A stretch of 64,000 nucleotides of DNA. Origin: Flavobacterium granuli. Its GTDB lineage: Bacteria > Bacteroidota > Bacteroidia > Flavobacteriales > Flavobacteriaceae. The first letter of the stretch is position 1. Every line of letters begins with the position of its first letter. Positions 8,759-18,235 of this stretch are shown here, in pieces. The notes beneath the pieces are model-generated. The model saw only the letters and a program-made list of their open reading frames with translations. It did not search any database and was not told the DNA's origin. The stretch is from assembly GCF_900129705.1 (NCBI RefSeq), contig NZ_FQWO01000012.1, positions 1-64,000 on the forward strand. Reading direction: 5' to 3'. Position numbers and translations under genes: made by a program.

Positions 8759-9191
8759 CTATTGCTGTTTATTTTAAACATCTAAAAATTATTATACCCA
8801 AAAACTCATAACCAACAACCGCCTTCTCGATACAATTTTATAAAAAGGCTATCGCTATTTTATAAAATCACTCGAAGTGACGGAAATCAACCGATCCCGA
8901 TAACTATCGGGGCTCATAACCGACAACTCACAACTCACAACCCACAACTCACGATTCACGACTCACGATTCACGACTCACAACTTACTGTCATCCTGAGC
9001 GAAGTCGAAGGACACTTCTCACAACCGACAACCGCCTTCTCGATATAATTTTATAAAAAAATACTATCGCTATTTTATAAAATCACTCGAAGTGACGGAA
9101 ATCAACCGATCACGATAACTATCGGGGCTCATAAGCAACAACCCACAACTCACAACCGAAAACTCACGACTCACGATTCACAACTCACGAC
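8759..9191. repeat. Repeat spacer with two hairpin elements
   Basis: The spacer carries two reverse-oriented hairpin elements (8823-8882 and 9036-9097), a TGTCATCCTGAGCGAAGTCGAAGG interspersed repeat near 8988-9014 (given here only as a type), and 7-bp arrays at 8925-8985 and 9135-9205. The last array supplies the final codons and stop of the gene at 9192. Confidence 0.75.
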
Positions 9192-9623
9192 TCACAACTC
9201 ACTACCCACAACCCAATAATCCGCATCAAACCGCACATCATCCTCTTGAACATTCGACAATGGCAAAGTCGAAAACGACATCAACTTCGAATCGGACTCT
9301 AAAGATTGAATCGCATTGGCATAACCGGCGGGGATATGCACTATTTTACTTTCTGAAGCAGTGACAGCAATGCTTTCAACAACCAAATCCTTAGACGGCT
9401 GCTCCCAGTTATCGATTTTTACAAAATGAATTTTGAACGACCCGCTCAAACAATAAAAATTCTTCGCGTCCAATTTATGCCCCTGCCAGGCACGAATCGG
9501 ATTTTCATCAGAATTACTGATGATATAAAATCGTTCAATAGCCGCAAAGCTAAAATCATTAACATAAGATATAGTCCCACGATGATCCGAAAAACTACCT
9601 CCTTGAATTATTTTGGGTTTCAT
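9192..9623 (-). CDS. Cupin sugar epimerase / oxo-isomerase-like protein
   Basis: This 143-residue protein resembles the WxcM/FdtA-like cupins, which isomerise keto-deoxy sugars such as dTDP-4-keto-6-deoxyglucose, and also small RfbC-like proteins. Seen in it are SDHRGTISYVNDF near the start, RAWQGHKL near residue 44, a GSFKIHFVKIDNW strand pair and HIPAGYANAIQSL near 98, typical of the jelly-roll core. Its last three codons (SEL) and stop come from 7-bp array sequence. Context suggests modification of an activated deoxysugar, but which one is unclear. Confidence 0.7.
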   Translation of the reverse strand: MKPKIIQGGSFSDHRGTISYVNDFSFAAIERFYIISNSDENPIRAWQGHKLDAKNFYCLSGSFKIHFVKIDNWEQPSKDLVVESIAVTASESKIVHIPAGYANAIQSLESDSKLMSFSTLPLSNVQEDDVRFDADYWVVGSEL

Positions 9624-10078
9624 GTATATAATATTTTATAATTATAAAATAGTCCAGTTGTCAGTTCCAGCGCAGTCCAGCACCAAATGCTCGGAGAATC
9701 CTTAACTCAGCTCCCGATACCTTCAAACTGAACACTGAACACTCTTGTTACCGCTCCTCTCCCGTCTTTCGCTTCCGCAGTCGAGCGTCAAATGCTCTGA
9801 GAATCCCTAACGCACCCCCGATACCTTCAAAAGGAACACTGAACACTCTTGTTACCGCTCCTCTCCCGCCCTTAAATTAAAAACGTCAAAAAACAACGAT
9901 AAAACGACGTGGCAGCAGTCCGCGAGATGAGCCTGAAAGGCGAACGGCTCGGGCTGCGGAACATAGTTTTGAGATAGTTTTTAAGTTTTTAATTTTCAGG
10001 CTTGATCTTTTTGTTACTTTTTCCATCAAGGGAAAAAGTAAAACTCTTCTCCTTCTCTCTAACCAAATTAATAGCGTA
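9624..10078. repeat. Spacer with ~90-bp direct repeat and 180-bp element
   Basis: Two copies of a roughly 90-bp direct repeat lie at about 9672-9763 and 9778-9869 (shared landmarks: AAATGCTC, GAGAATCC, CGATACCTTCAAA, GAACACTCTTGTTACCGCTC). Directly after comes copy 2 of the 180-bp element (9865-10041). No gene is visible. Confidence 0.75.
9865..10041 (+). repeat. 180-bp structured repeat, copy 2 (variant stem)
   Basis: The body matches copy 1, but the terminal hairpin is TTACTTTTTCC (10014-10024), loop ATCAAG, GGAAAAAGTAA (10031-10041), an 11-bp perfect stem differing from copies 1 and 3 on both arms. This compensatory change argues for selection on the folded form. Confidence 0.85.
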
Positions 10079-11035
10079 CTATTTTATATTCTTTTTATGC
10101 AACAAATAAAATTTCAAACAATAAATAAGCAGCAACGGCCCAATAACAAGCCCAAACAAAATAAAATCCGAAACGTTCTGATACAAACCAATCACTACTG
10201 CCGAAACAACAACCTGAACCATCCCATAAAACGCCGCAACCAATCGGTGCTGCATTTTATATTCATTACTCAACACCTGATACAAATGCAACCGATGTGC
10301 CTCAAAAATATTCTCTTTTAAATACAAACGATGTACAATAGTACAAACAGCATCCACGCCATAAACCGCCAAAAACAACAGCCACACAAGAGAATCCGTC
10401 ACTAAAATCAATTTCAAAACCAGATAAATCACCCAAAAAGCAATCGCAATACTCCCGACATCTCCGGCAAAACATTTGGCCTTTTTTCTATAATTAAAAA
10501 ACAAAAAAACCAGGCTGGCCAGCATCGCATATTGGATGAAATCACCATCTGTAAATACTTGGATATTCTGATTCACATACAACAACGCACCCATAACCAC
10601 TAGGGTATACAGCCCGGTGATACCATTGATCCCATCCATAAAATTATAGGCATTGATCAATCCTATCGCCAGAACATAAGCGATTCCAATGCCTAAAAGC
10701 GGGACAGAATCAAACACACCCAAATCAAAAAATATCAAAGTGATTGCTAGAAAATGAACCCCAATTCGAATTTTATTAGACAAACTCTGGATATCATCCC
10801 AAAAACTCACCAGACTCACCAGACTAATTCCGGCAAAGAAGAAATAATTACTTTGCAGATGCTGCGCAAAATAAAGCAAGGCGGCAAACCAAAAAATGAT
10901 GCCGCCTCCTCTTAGCGTGATTTCTGTGTGTGAACTCCTTTGATTCGGCTTGTCCACGATATTGTAACGATCCGCTACTTTGAAATAGACCAATTCCAAC
11001 AGGAACAGCGCAAAAATGATAAATAAATACTGCAT
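10079..11035 (-). CDS. Polyprenyl-phosphate HexNAc-1-phosphate transferase (WecA/MraY family)
   Basis: This 318-residue membrane protein starts repeat-unit synthesis by moving a sugar-1-phosphate from a UDP-sugar to undecaprenyl phosphate. Family signatures are NQRSSHTEITLRGGGI (residues 36-51), NAYNFMDGINGITG near 128-141 and KAKCFAGDVGSIAIAF near 186, holding the catalytic aspartates. About nine or ten membrane segments alternate with these cytoplasmic loops. Length is slightly shorter than WecA but normal for the capsule-type branch. Together with Wzx and Wzy it indicates a Wzy-dependent pathway. The sugar transferred (HexNAc or a QuiNAc-type sugar) is not determined. Confidence 0.93.
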   Translation of the reverse strand: MQYLFIIFALFLLELVYFKVADRYNIVDKPNQRSSHTEITLRGGGIIFWFAALLYFAQHLQSNYFFFAGISLVSLVSFWDDIQSLSNKIRIGVHFLAITLIFFDLGVFDSVPLLGIGIAYVLAIGLINAYNFMDGINGITGLYTLVVMGALLYVNQNIQVFTDGDFIQYAMLASLVFLFFNYRKKAKCFAGDVGSIAIAFWVIYLVLKLILVTDSLVWLLFLAVYGVDAVCTIVHRLYLKENIFEAHRLHLYQVLSNEYKMQHRLVAAFYGMVQVVVSAVVIGLYQNVSDFILFGLVIGPLLLIYCLKFYLLHKKNIK

Positions 11036-11202
11036 TTTTTATTTAAATGTTTTTAATAACCCTTTTCTATTATAATCCGTTGGCTGAAATTCATTTTTGG
11101 AGATAAGTATTCGTCAGTTCGAGATAAAGTTAAACTCGCCGTCACTTCAATGCATAATTTTTATTCAACAAAAAAACCAATATAAAATGACCTTAGGATC
11201 GC

Positions 11203-11350
11203 CGTCAGTTCGAGTGTTTTTTAAAGCTTTCAAAAATAGTATAGCTCAAAAAGACGCTCCGACTTTAAAAAATGTATCGAGAACTCCTAAGCAGGGTTCT
11301 CGATACATTTTTTGTTCCGTTTTACTTCACAAAAAACACTCGAACTGACG
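11203..11350. repeat. 148-bp composite palindromic element, copy A
   Basis: The ends are perfect 20-bp inverted repeats (CGTCAGTTCGAGTGTTTTTT and its complement). Inside, two hairpin elements face each other: one with TTTTTTAAAG/CTTTAAAAAA arms, the other, inverted, with TTTTTTGT/ACAAAAAA arms, joined by a central AATGTATCGAGAAC...GTTCTCGATACATT palindrome. The form is MITE-like, but no target-site duplication or transposase is visible. Confidence 0.85.
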
Positions 11351-11433
11351 AATCCAAAATATCAAAATAACTTCAATTACTTCAAGGCATAATTTTCATT
11401 CTAAAAAACCAATATAAAATGCCTTAAGCTCGC

Positions 11434-11581
11434 CGTCAGTTCGAGTGTTTTTTAAAGCTTCCAAAATTAGTATAGCTTAAAAAGATGCTCCGACTTTAAA
11501 AAATGTATCGAGAACTTCTAAGCAAGGTTCTCGATACATTTTTTGTTCCGTTTTACTTCACAAAAAACACTCGAACTGACG
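11434..11581. repeat. 148-bp composite palindromic element, copy B
   Basis: This copy has the same length and architecture as that at 11203-11350, with a few substitutions in the inner loops (for example TTCCAAAATTAG for TTTCAAAAATAG). The two copies are 84 bp apart in the same orientation. Confidence 0.85.
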
Positions 11582-11719
11582 ATTTTCATAATCACAACCA
11601 ACGGCTTATTTTAATGATAATTCGAAAAACGATATTCGTTGTCCAATATACGATAACTGGAAACTGAGAACCCACAACCGATAACCGACAACTCACGATT
11701 CACGACTCACGATTCACAA

Positions 11720-12808
11720 CTACAAATAATCCTCCCCAAACGCAGCTACCATCTGCATCGATACTTCTTTTATTTCCTGTTCCTTCTCCTTCGGATAAAT
11801 CAACAACACATTAGCATCATCTACGATAATATAATTTTCAAGTCCGTCTATCACTACTCCTTTGCCTTTGGGCACTTGTATTAGGCAATTTTGAGTATTA
11901 CTAAGATACTTATCAGAAACACTTACTGAATTATTAAATCCATCTTTCTCCGCTACTTCATGCAAAGAAGCCCAGGTACCCAAATCCGACCAACCGATAT
12001 CGGCCGGAATGGTATAGACATTAGCTGCCTTTTCAAGAATAGCATAATCAATAGAAATGTTCGGACTTTGGGGATAATACTCCGCTATAAACAAAGCCTC
12101 TGCATCAGTATTATATAATGTATTCCCCTGCTCAAACAATTGATGAATTTCAGGCGCATGTTCTCGAAAGGCATTTTGAATACTTTCGGCACGCCAAATA
12201 AAAATTCCTGCATTCCACAGATAATCGCCATTTGCCACGTATTCTACAGCTTTTTCTAAAACAGGCTTCTCCATAAAACGTTCTACCTTATGAACGCCGC
12301 CAACACCTTCTTTCTGAAAATTAATATAGCCATAACCGGTATCGGGCCTTGTTGGGCTAATACCCAGCGTAAGCAAAGCATCATTTTCGGCGGTATAATC
12401 CAATGCCTGACTGATTCTGTCCAAGAACTCGCTTTCCTTTAGTATCAAATGATCCGATGGGGCCACCACGATATTGGCATCGGGATTTGCGTTCAATATT
12501 TTATAGGAAGCATAAGCGATACAGGGTGCCGTATTATTTCGGCTCGGCTCCAATAAAATGTTATCTGCCGAAATTCCTGCCAATTGATCTTGAATCAAAC
12601 CCAAATATTGCTGATTGCTCAGTATATAAATATTTTCCTTAGGGCAAATCTTTAAGAACCTTTCGTAGGTCAATTGCAACAACGATTGCCCCGTTCCTAA
12701 TATATCAATAAACTGCTTTGGAAAGTGATTGCGACTCTTAGGCCAAAACCGACTGCCTACTCCGCCCGCCATAATGAGGACGTAGTTGTTATTTTTATTA
12801 TCTATCAT
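11720..12808 (-). CDS. manC: Mannose-1-phosphate guanylyltransferase
   Basis: This 362-residue enzyme makes GDP-mannose from GTP and mannose-1-phosphate. It has the signature MAGGVGSRFWPKSRNHFPKQ (residues 13-32), VAPSDHLIL near 118, FMEKP near 180, GYLWNAGIF-like (GDYLWNAGIF) near 197 and SIDYAILEKA near 255. It lacks the C-terminal isomerase domain of bifunctional ManC. A second, shorter homologue lies at 33988-34995, so the locus has two. It is the last gene of the core operon; an array runs into its stop codon. Confidence 0.94.
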   Translation of the reverse strand: MIDNKNNNYVLIMAGGVGSRFWPKSRNHFPKQFIDILGTGQSLLQLTYERFLKICPKENIYILSNQQYLGLIQDQLAGISADNILLEPSRNNTAPCIAYASYKILNANPDANIVVAPSDHLILKESEFLDRISQALDYTAENDALLTLGISPTRPDTGYGYINFQKEGVGGVHKVERFMEKPVLEKAVEYVANGDYLWNAGIFIWRAESIQNAFREHAPEIHQLFEQGNTLYNTDAEALFIAEYYPQSPNISIDYAILEKAANVYTIPADIGWSDLGTWASLHEVAEKDGFNNSVSVSDKYLSNTQNCLIQVPKGKGVVIDGLENYIIVDDANVLLIYPKEKEQEIKEVSMQMVAAFGEDYL

Positions 12809-12899
12809 TATTGTAACTATTCGTTCTATATTGTTAATTATAAATAATAATTGAATGGTTAAATCAATTATTATTGTTTTGCCCTTATACTTACTTCAT

Positions 12900-13799
12900 T
12901 TATTTTAACGTTTTCCCATACCACTCTATAACTCCTTGTGGATTCCATCCAGCAACTTCTCTTGCTTTGGTATCATCAAAAGTCAAATCAGAAGTTATTT
13001 TTTTAAGCTTCAGAGTATTAATCGGTGCTTTATTCCCTAATAAATCCCCTGCATATCCCATTAAATTTGCAATAAACATAGTCACATTTAAAGGTTTTTT
13101 TTTGTTTTTTTGTTTTGAAATTGCCATACTTAGTTCACTAAAGTCAGGATGATGCCCATCTGTCAGATTATAAATACCTCCTATTATTGCAACTTTAGGT
13201 ATAAATTTGGCAACATCTTGTGCCAGCACCATGCTTTTTCTGGCTTTTCCTCCTCCAATGTTAAAATAATACCCTTTATCAATTGCCTTTATCATCGCTC
13301 CCAAATTCCCTGGAGGGTCTTCGCCTACCAGTAGTGGCAAACGCAAAATAGTGCAAACCACATTCTGTTTTTTGCACCATTTCATTACCAATGCTTCTGC
13401 TTCAATTTTACTCAAGCCATAAGGGTCTTTCGCTTCTTGCTGATGTTCTTCATTTATATCTTTTCCATACTCTTGACCGTAAACCGAAACTGAACTAATA
13501 AAAACAAACTGTTTGGGTAAGACTGTTTTTTCTAATCCTTTCAATAGATTTTCAGTCCCGATAACATTTACCTCATGGAATTGTTTCTTTTCAACGTTCT
13601 TTTTAGGTACAAAATGTGCTTTTCCGGCACAATGAATTACCAAATCAAACGACTCAGTAAACTCAAGTATTTCTTTATCCAACGAAACCTGATAATCTCC
13701 TGATTTTCTGGACAACTCAATAATTTGATACTCCTTCTCTAATGTATTTTTGATAATTTTTCCAAGAAAACCATTAGCACCTGTTAGCAATACTTTCAT
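12900..13799 (-). CDS. NAD-dependent nucleotide-sugar epimerase/ketoreductase
   Basis: This SDR protein of about 299 residues is started at the ATG before MKVLLTGANGFLGKII, which places the NAD motif at the N-terminus; an upstream ATG (13844) would add 15 residues and overlap the preceding gene. Other motifs are IHCAGKAHFVPK, SSVSVYGQ and DPYGLSKIEAEAL (YxxxK). LRLPLLVGEDPPGNLGAMIKAI resembles the WbpV/QuiNAc ketoreductases usually paired with WecA-like transferases. It probably acts on a UDP-4-keto sugar or as a 4-epimerase; the sequence alone does not decide. Confidence 0.85.
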   Translation of the reverse strand: MKVLLTGANGFLGKIIKNTLEKEYQIIELSRKSGDYQVSLDKEILEFTESFDLVIHCAGKAHFVPKKNVEKKQFHEVNVIGTENLLKGLEKTVLPKQFVFISSVSVYGQEYGKDINEEHQQEAKDPYGLSKIEAEALVMKWCKKQNVVCTILRLPLLVGEDPPGNLGAMIKAIDKGYYFNIGGGKARKSMVLAQDVAKFIPKVAIIGGIYNLTDGHHPDFSELSMAISKQKNKKKPLNVTMFIANLMGYAGDLLGNKAPINTLKLKKITSDLTFDDTKAREVAGWNPQGVIEWYGKTLK

Positions 13800-13854
13800 T
13801 TTTATTTTTTTTAACAATGCCATTTCAACCAAATAATAAGGCAAAAAAACATAA

Positions 13855-14610
13855 CTATTTGATATACTTAAAGAAAGACTTGATTAACGCAATCACCAAA
13901 AAGTAAACAGTCCTCACTAAAGAGAGTTTTTCGTTTTCACGATAAATCTTATAGTACCACTTTATTACTTTTAACTTATTTGATGAAACCGAAGACTTTC
14001 TAACGCGATACTTTGCCAAGACGTGACCAGAATTTTTAGCAACATATCCTTTTTTTAATATTGCTAACCAAAGGGCAAAATCTTCATGTCCTTGTTTAGT
14101 GAAGTACAATTTACCTGTTTTTTTACGGTCATAAACAGATGTTAAGCAAGCAATAACATTACCCTTTAAAAGATTAAGATAGGTGACTTGATTCGGAGCT
14201 TCTATTGTTCTTCCATTAGACTCGCCATCCTCATTTATCTTTCCGTAATTTGAAAAAACAATACCCACTTTATCATCCGAGAATAATGGGATTTGTAATT
14301 CCAGTTTATTTGAAATCCACAAATCATCACTATCTAAAAAGGCTATGTACCTTCCTTTTGCCATTTCAATTCCAATATTTCGAGGATCGGCTGGAGAGCC
14401 TGATGCGGATGCAGTTTTGAAATATTTTATCCTCCTATCCGTTCCTACGAATTCTTCAACAATCTGTCTTGAATTATCAGTTGAACAATCATCAACAATT
14501 AACATTTCCCAATCACTGTAAGTTTGAGCAATTACAGATTTTATTGTTTCCGATATAAAATTTTCGCAGTTATAGAGAGGTGTGATAATAGAAACTTTCG
14601 AATCTTCCAT
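13855..14610 (-). CDS. Family 2 glycosyltransferase
   Basis: This 251-residue protein has a GT-A fold opening VSIITPLYNCENFISETIKS, IVDDCSTDNS near 42 and FLDSDDLWISNKLE near 94 (the DxD motif), with GHEDFALWLAILKKGY near 175 as the acceptor-side region. A hydrophobic C-terminal stretch (VYFLVIALIKSFF) may contact the membrane. I start it at ATG 14610 (MEDSKVS) because the longer form would need a TTG start. It adds one sugar to the lipid-linked repeat unit; donor and acceptor are unknown. Confidence 0.92.
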   Translation of the reverse strand: MEDSKVSIITPLYNCENFISETIKSVIAQTYSDWEMLIVDDCSTDNSRQIVEEFVGTDRRIKYFKTASASGSPADPRNIGIEMAKGRYIAFLDSDDLWISNKLELQIPLFSDDKVGIVFSNYGKINEDGESNGRTIEAPNQVTYLNLLKGNVIACLTSVYDRKKTGKLYFTKQGHEDFALWLAILKKGYVAKNSGHVLAKYRVRKSSVSSNKLKVIKWYYKIYRENEKLSLVRTVYFLVIALIKSFFKYIK

Positions 14611-14663
14611 TTTCAAAAAAATTTACTTTTAATTAAACTTTTAACGATAGCTAAATACTTAAC

Positions 14664-15734
14664 TTATAAGCATAAAAACTTCTTAAGCTTTTGATAGCCA
14701 ATATCAGCTGAAAAGCTATCTGAGTAATAAATACGGGAATACTGGTTAAACTTTTCACGATGAAAGTTGTTGATACAATTAATAAAATCTTCAGGGGAGC
14801 CACATACATACCCAACCCCTTTATTTTCAACCTCTTCCATCCCTACAAATGCCTCTGTAGTACCGATTACTGTTTTACCATACATTAAAGCTTCAATGGT
14901 CTTGGTTTTCATACCAGAGCCTAATCTCACAGGATTTACCACAAAATCAGCATTCCTGTAAAAAGGCCCCAAATCATCAACAAAGCCTTTTATTTCAATT
15001 TTAGGGTGTGTCTTATATTGCTTACTCAGCACTTCCATACCATTACCTATAATTACTAACTTAGACCTTACCGAAGGTAGTACGTTTTCTATATACCAGT
15101 TAATAGCGTCGATATTAGCAAAAAAAGAACTCCCGACAAAAAGATGGTAATTTTCTGTATCTTCCAGCTTTATTGATGGTATAAATCTATCCTCAATTGT
15201 TATAGGAAGAATCAAATCGGCTTTTCTCCCATAAATAGACAGTAATAAATCGCTATCAACATTAGTCAAACAAATGATTTTATCGGCATATTTAGTTATT
15301 AGCTTTTCGTGGTTCCTTGCATAACGGACCATCAAATTATTTAAAAAACCATCTACCAGTACCTTATCCTTATAATATTTAACTTCTATATTATGAAAAA
15401 AAACTACGATGGTAACATTTAATTTTTTTAAAATATAAGCGAATGCACCCAATAGTGAGTGATCAATAAAAACAAATGATATTTCATTAAGTAATATACT
15501 ATTCTTTATGTCACTATAAACATGACTGCAATAGCCCCATGGCTTACCAGCAACAATATTTATGAGCTTACTCAAAATAGTTTTATCTGATAGATAAAAT
15601 TCAATGATCTTCCCGCCGCTAATTTCCCTCAAAATCTCAACATTTCTTTTTGAAACGACGGCACCTCCATCTATTGACTTTAGTTCTCTACCAATATATA
15701 TTATATGCTTCCCATTTGAATTGGCTTGCGACAT
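14664..15734 (-). CDS. Glycosyltransferase, GT4-like
   Basis: This protein of about 356 residues has GT-B features: an N-terminal GGAVVSKRNVEIL, a middle segment with FVFIDHSLLGAFAYIL, FVGSSFFANIDAINWY near 210 at the start of the second domain, and KIEIKGFVDDLGPFYRNADFVVNP followed by GSGMKTKTIEALMYGKTVIGT, where the E of KTIEAL is the usual GT4 nucleotide-contact residue. I start at ATG 15734 since the longer form uses TTG. It follows the previous gene by 10 bp in one operon. Substrates unknown. Confidence 0.9.
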   Translation of the reverse strand: MSQANSNGKHIIYIGRELKSIDGGAVVSKRNVEILREISGGKIIEFYLSDKTILSKLINIVAGKPWGYCSHVYSDIKNSILLNEISFVFIDHSLLGAFAYILKKLNVTIVVFFHNIEVKYYKDKVLVDGFLNNLMVRYARNHEKLITKYADKIICLTNVDSDLLLSIYGRKADLILPITIEDRFIPSIKLEDTENYHLFVGSSFFANIDAINWYIENVLPSVRSKLVIIGNGMEVLSKQYKTHPKIEIKGFVDDLGPFYRNADFVVNPVRLGSGMKTKTIEALMYGKTVIGTTEAFVGMEEVENKGVGYVCGSPEDFINCINNFHREKFNQYSRIYYSDSFSADIGYQKLKKFLCL

Positions 15735-15744
15735 CTTTAGTCTT

Positions 15745-16809
15745 TTAGTTAATAAAATTATTAAAGTTTGGTTCAAGCATAGTTAAACTTCTGTAAAAAC
15801 CACCCCCATTCTGATTGAATTTTCCTAAATCTCCTATTATCTGAATCAATTCGTCAATGTTTGAGTAGAAAGCGTCATATTTAAAGAAATCACTGTACGA
15901 TTCTAATGTATCAATTCTTGAAACAACACATGGTTTGTCATTTGCCATACATTCCAACAATACACCACTAACCCTATACTTAAAATTTGTGGGATAAGCA
16001 ATTAGTATAATATCGGATTTCAAAAACAAGTAATCGTATGCGTTTTGGCTCAAAAAAACACTAATAACCAGAGTATTGCGCTTTACCACTGGTGATTTAT
16101 CTTTATAAACAAACAAAATATCTTCCTGCTCCAGATATTCCATAAATTTATTTGACCGAATTAATTCATTAATAAAATCTTTATCTGAACTACTTTCCGA
16201 AGGGGAAAACAATATCTTTTTATATTTAATTAATTCTTCAAAAATATAACCAAATTCGTCATCTTCATTTGTATGTATAAGCGACTTTGCATTAGGAAGA
16301 CCATGAGGCTGAACATATATTTTATAACTGCCTTTTGTACTTAAATAGCTTTTTGTTTCTTTATCTAACACAATCAGTGAATTATTGATTAAAACCTTAT
16401 TCAGGAAAAAATATTTCACTTTACTTTCAACAGATGTACTGACATTGATATGATTAATCAAACAACATTTTTTTATATTAGATAGAAAAAAAGAAACTTC
16501 TTCAAAACTTGAAAAAATTATCAAATCATATTTTTTAAAATCAACAAACAATTTGATAAAAAGCAAGGCAAAAAAATAAGCTATCCTATTTCCAAGTTTA
16601 CCTAAGTCCTTTTTAAAAAAAACTTTCGGAATTGAATATACAACCTCCGAACTATCTATATTCAATTTATCCTCGTAGCCTCTAACAAAAACGAACTCTA
16701 ACAGATGCCCTGACTTCCTTAAACTTTCAATATATATATTATTGAAATTAACATGTCCGTTTTGCAACAAGGGATCAATATATAATATCTTCTTTTTTAC
16801 ATCTTTCAT
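15745..16809 (-). CDS. Probable glycosyltransferase (GT-B-like)
   Basis: This 354-residue protein is divergent. It starts KKKILYIDPLLQNGHVNFNNIY and has a second half with ILFSPSESSSDKDFINELI, SDIILIAYPTNFKYRVSGVLLECMA and KPCVVSRIDTLESYSD. The SGVLLECMANDKPCVVS stretch resembles the GT4 donor-site region. I could not assign a family with confidence. It overlaps the wzy-like gene by 35 bp, pointing to translational coupling. Low GC and A-rich codon use fit the rest of the core operon. Confidence 0.7.
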   Translation of the reverse strand: MKDVKKKILYIDPLLQNGHVNFNNIYIESLRKSGHLLEFVFVRGYEDKLNIDSSEVVYSIPKVFFKKDLGKLGNRIAYFFALLFIKLFVDFKKYDLIIFSSFEEVSFFLSNIKKCCLINHINVSTSVESKVKYFFLNKVLINNSLIVLDKETKSYLSTKGSYKIYVQPHGLPNAKSLIHTNEDDEFGYIFEELIKYKKILFSPSESSSDKDFINELIRSNKFMEYLEQEDILFVYKDKSPVVKRNTLVISVFLSQNAYDYLFLKSDIILIAYPTNFKYRVSGVLLECMANDKPCVVSRIDTLESYSDFFKYDAFYSNIDELIQIIGDLGKFNQNGGGFYRSLTMLEPNFNNFIN

Positions 16810-18235
16810 CTTTCAAATTTAAATAAAACTCAGAGCTATATAATAACAACATGGCAATTATCCCGAACTGGACGTTATAATAAAACGTAAACGCTAACCA
16901 CGGGATGGCAGCATAAGCCATGAAATTATGATTAATCATCTTAATATATTTGATGACCAACCTAAAAACTAAAAAAACACCAATCAAACCATTTGCTAAA
17001 GGTATGCTCGAAAATGAATCGTGAACTCCACCATACTTATTATTGCTTATTTCGATATCTTTATACGCATTAATTAAATCCATATTTGCTAATAATTTAA
17101 AATCATCAGAAAAATACGAACCATAACCTTTTCCAAAAAGTAAAAAAAAAGGATTACTAAACAGTTCATTATAAATACTCATTATCTCAACGATTCTTAC
17201 TCTTGGAGATTCCGGAATTAAATTAATCCCATCAATTCCCTGAAATACATTTACCATTAGGGTAACATTTTCTAACTTATATAAAAAAAGATTATATTCT
17301 GAATTTTCAATGTATGATGTTAACTTTATGAACCCAAACATCAAAACCGGGATTAGTGCCAATTGAATATTTTTTCTCCTTTTTACGATATCATAGCCGG
17401 TAGCTTTTTTATTAAAAGCCATAAATAAGAATAAGATTAAAATAATACCCATAAATAAAATACCTTTCCCTCCCATTCCACCGTCCATAAGTAAAAATCC
17501 GGTTATTAAAAATGAAAGTATCGGCAATAAAAAGTTACGCATGTGGTAATAAGCAAATATTAAGGCCATACTAAAATAAACAACCTCAATTATTATAGAA
17601 ACTTCTTCTGTACCATATTGAGATGTAAAACCTAATAAATATACAAACAATGCAGCAATTGGCGCTGCTATCATCAACTCAATAAGCATTTTAGACAATT
17701 TAGTCACAAATGATTCAAACGGTAAACGAATTAATACAAATGAAGTCAGATACAATGTTAATATATATGATGTATATATTACAAAATACTCAATATAATA
17801 TCCAAAAAACAACAAACCAAATATACCGATTAATATTCCGGACGCCCCCAGAAATATAATTGTTTTGTATAACAAATAAAAAACAGAATTTGGGGGAATT
17901 GTTACCTTCAGACGAAATGTTCTGATGTAAAAACTAAACATTATAAGATGGTAGACACCAACAGGACCAATTAGCTTTAATTTCGAATAATTAAATAATC
18001 CATAATGGCTCTCTTCAGGATTAGTTATTTGTGAAAATGGTATCGCTAAACAGCTTATTGTAAAAACTATATGAAAAAAAAATGCTTTTTCTGTTTTACT
18101 AGTAAAAAGCAAATAAATTACAGCTATTATTTCTGGAAAAGAAATCAAGATACCAGTAATTTTTTCATGTGTTAATGAATTTCCAATAATTAATAGTATG
18201 TACAATACTACATATTTATACGAAAACTCATTCAT
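16775..18235 (-). CDS. wzy: O-antigen/capsule polymerase (Wzy-like)
   Basis: The 486-residue protein is an integral membrane protein with about ten to twelve hydrophobic segments and one large hydrophilic loop (about residues 325-400: LMVNVFQGIDGINLIPESPRV, FGKGYGSYFSDDFKL, GVHDSFSSIPLANGLIGV). That loop with R and H residues and the G-x-H-(S/N) motif is typical of Wzy and O-antigen ligase proteins. Wzy joins lipid-linked repeat units in the periplasm. Its place next to Wzx and glycosyltransferases supports polymerase over ligase. Primary sequence of such proteins is poorly conserved. Confidence 0.82.
   Translation of the reverse strand: MNEFSYKYVVLYILLIIGNSLTHEKITGILISFPEIIAVIYLLFTSKTEKAFFFHIVFTISCLAIPFSQITNPEESHYGLFNYSKLKLIGPVGVYHLIMFSFYIRTFRLKVTIPPNSVFYLLYKTIIFLGASGILIGIFGLLFFGYYIEYFVIYTSYILTLYLTSFVLIRLPFESFVTKLSKMLIELMIAAPIAALFVYLLGFTSQYGTEEVSIIIEVVYFSMALIFAYYHMRNFLLPILSFLITGFLLMDGGMGGKGILFMGIILILFLFMAFNKKATGYDIVKRRKNIQLALIPVLMFGFIKLTSYIENSEYNLFLYKLENVTLMVNVFQGIDGINLIPESPRVRIVEIMSIYNELFSNPFFLLFGKGYGSYFSDDFKLLANMDLINAYKDIEISNNKYGGVHDSFSSIPLANGLIGVFLVFRLVIKYIKMINHNFMAYAAIPWLAFTFYYNVQFGIIAMLLLYSSEFYLNLKDERCKKEDIIY

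Larger units (their letters stand above)
11036..11719. repeat. Spacer with two 148-bp inverted-end elements
   Basis: Two near-identical 148-bp composites lie at 11203-11350 and 11434-11581, each preceded by a CATAATTTTTATT...CCAATATAAAATG segment. From about 11640 to 11725 a 7-bp array leads into the stop codon of the guanylyltransferase. The short ORFs here are array or palindrome translations. Confidence 0.85.

Noticed and set aside
10079..10321. Antisense ORFs inside genes (for example 10097-10321, 28054-28719, 31298-31915, 52535-53449)
   Set aside because: They lie opposite well-recognised genes and have no family likeness; some are long only because of the codon bias of the real gene.
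11203..11581. Insertion sequence
   Set aside because: The 148-bp units have inverted ends but no transposase, and no target-site duplication is seen; at most they are non-autonomous elements.
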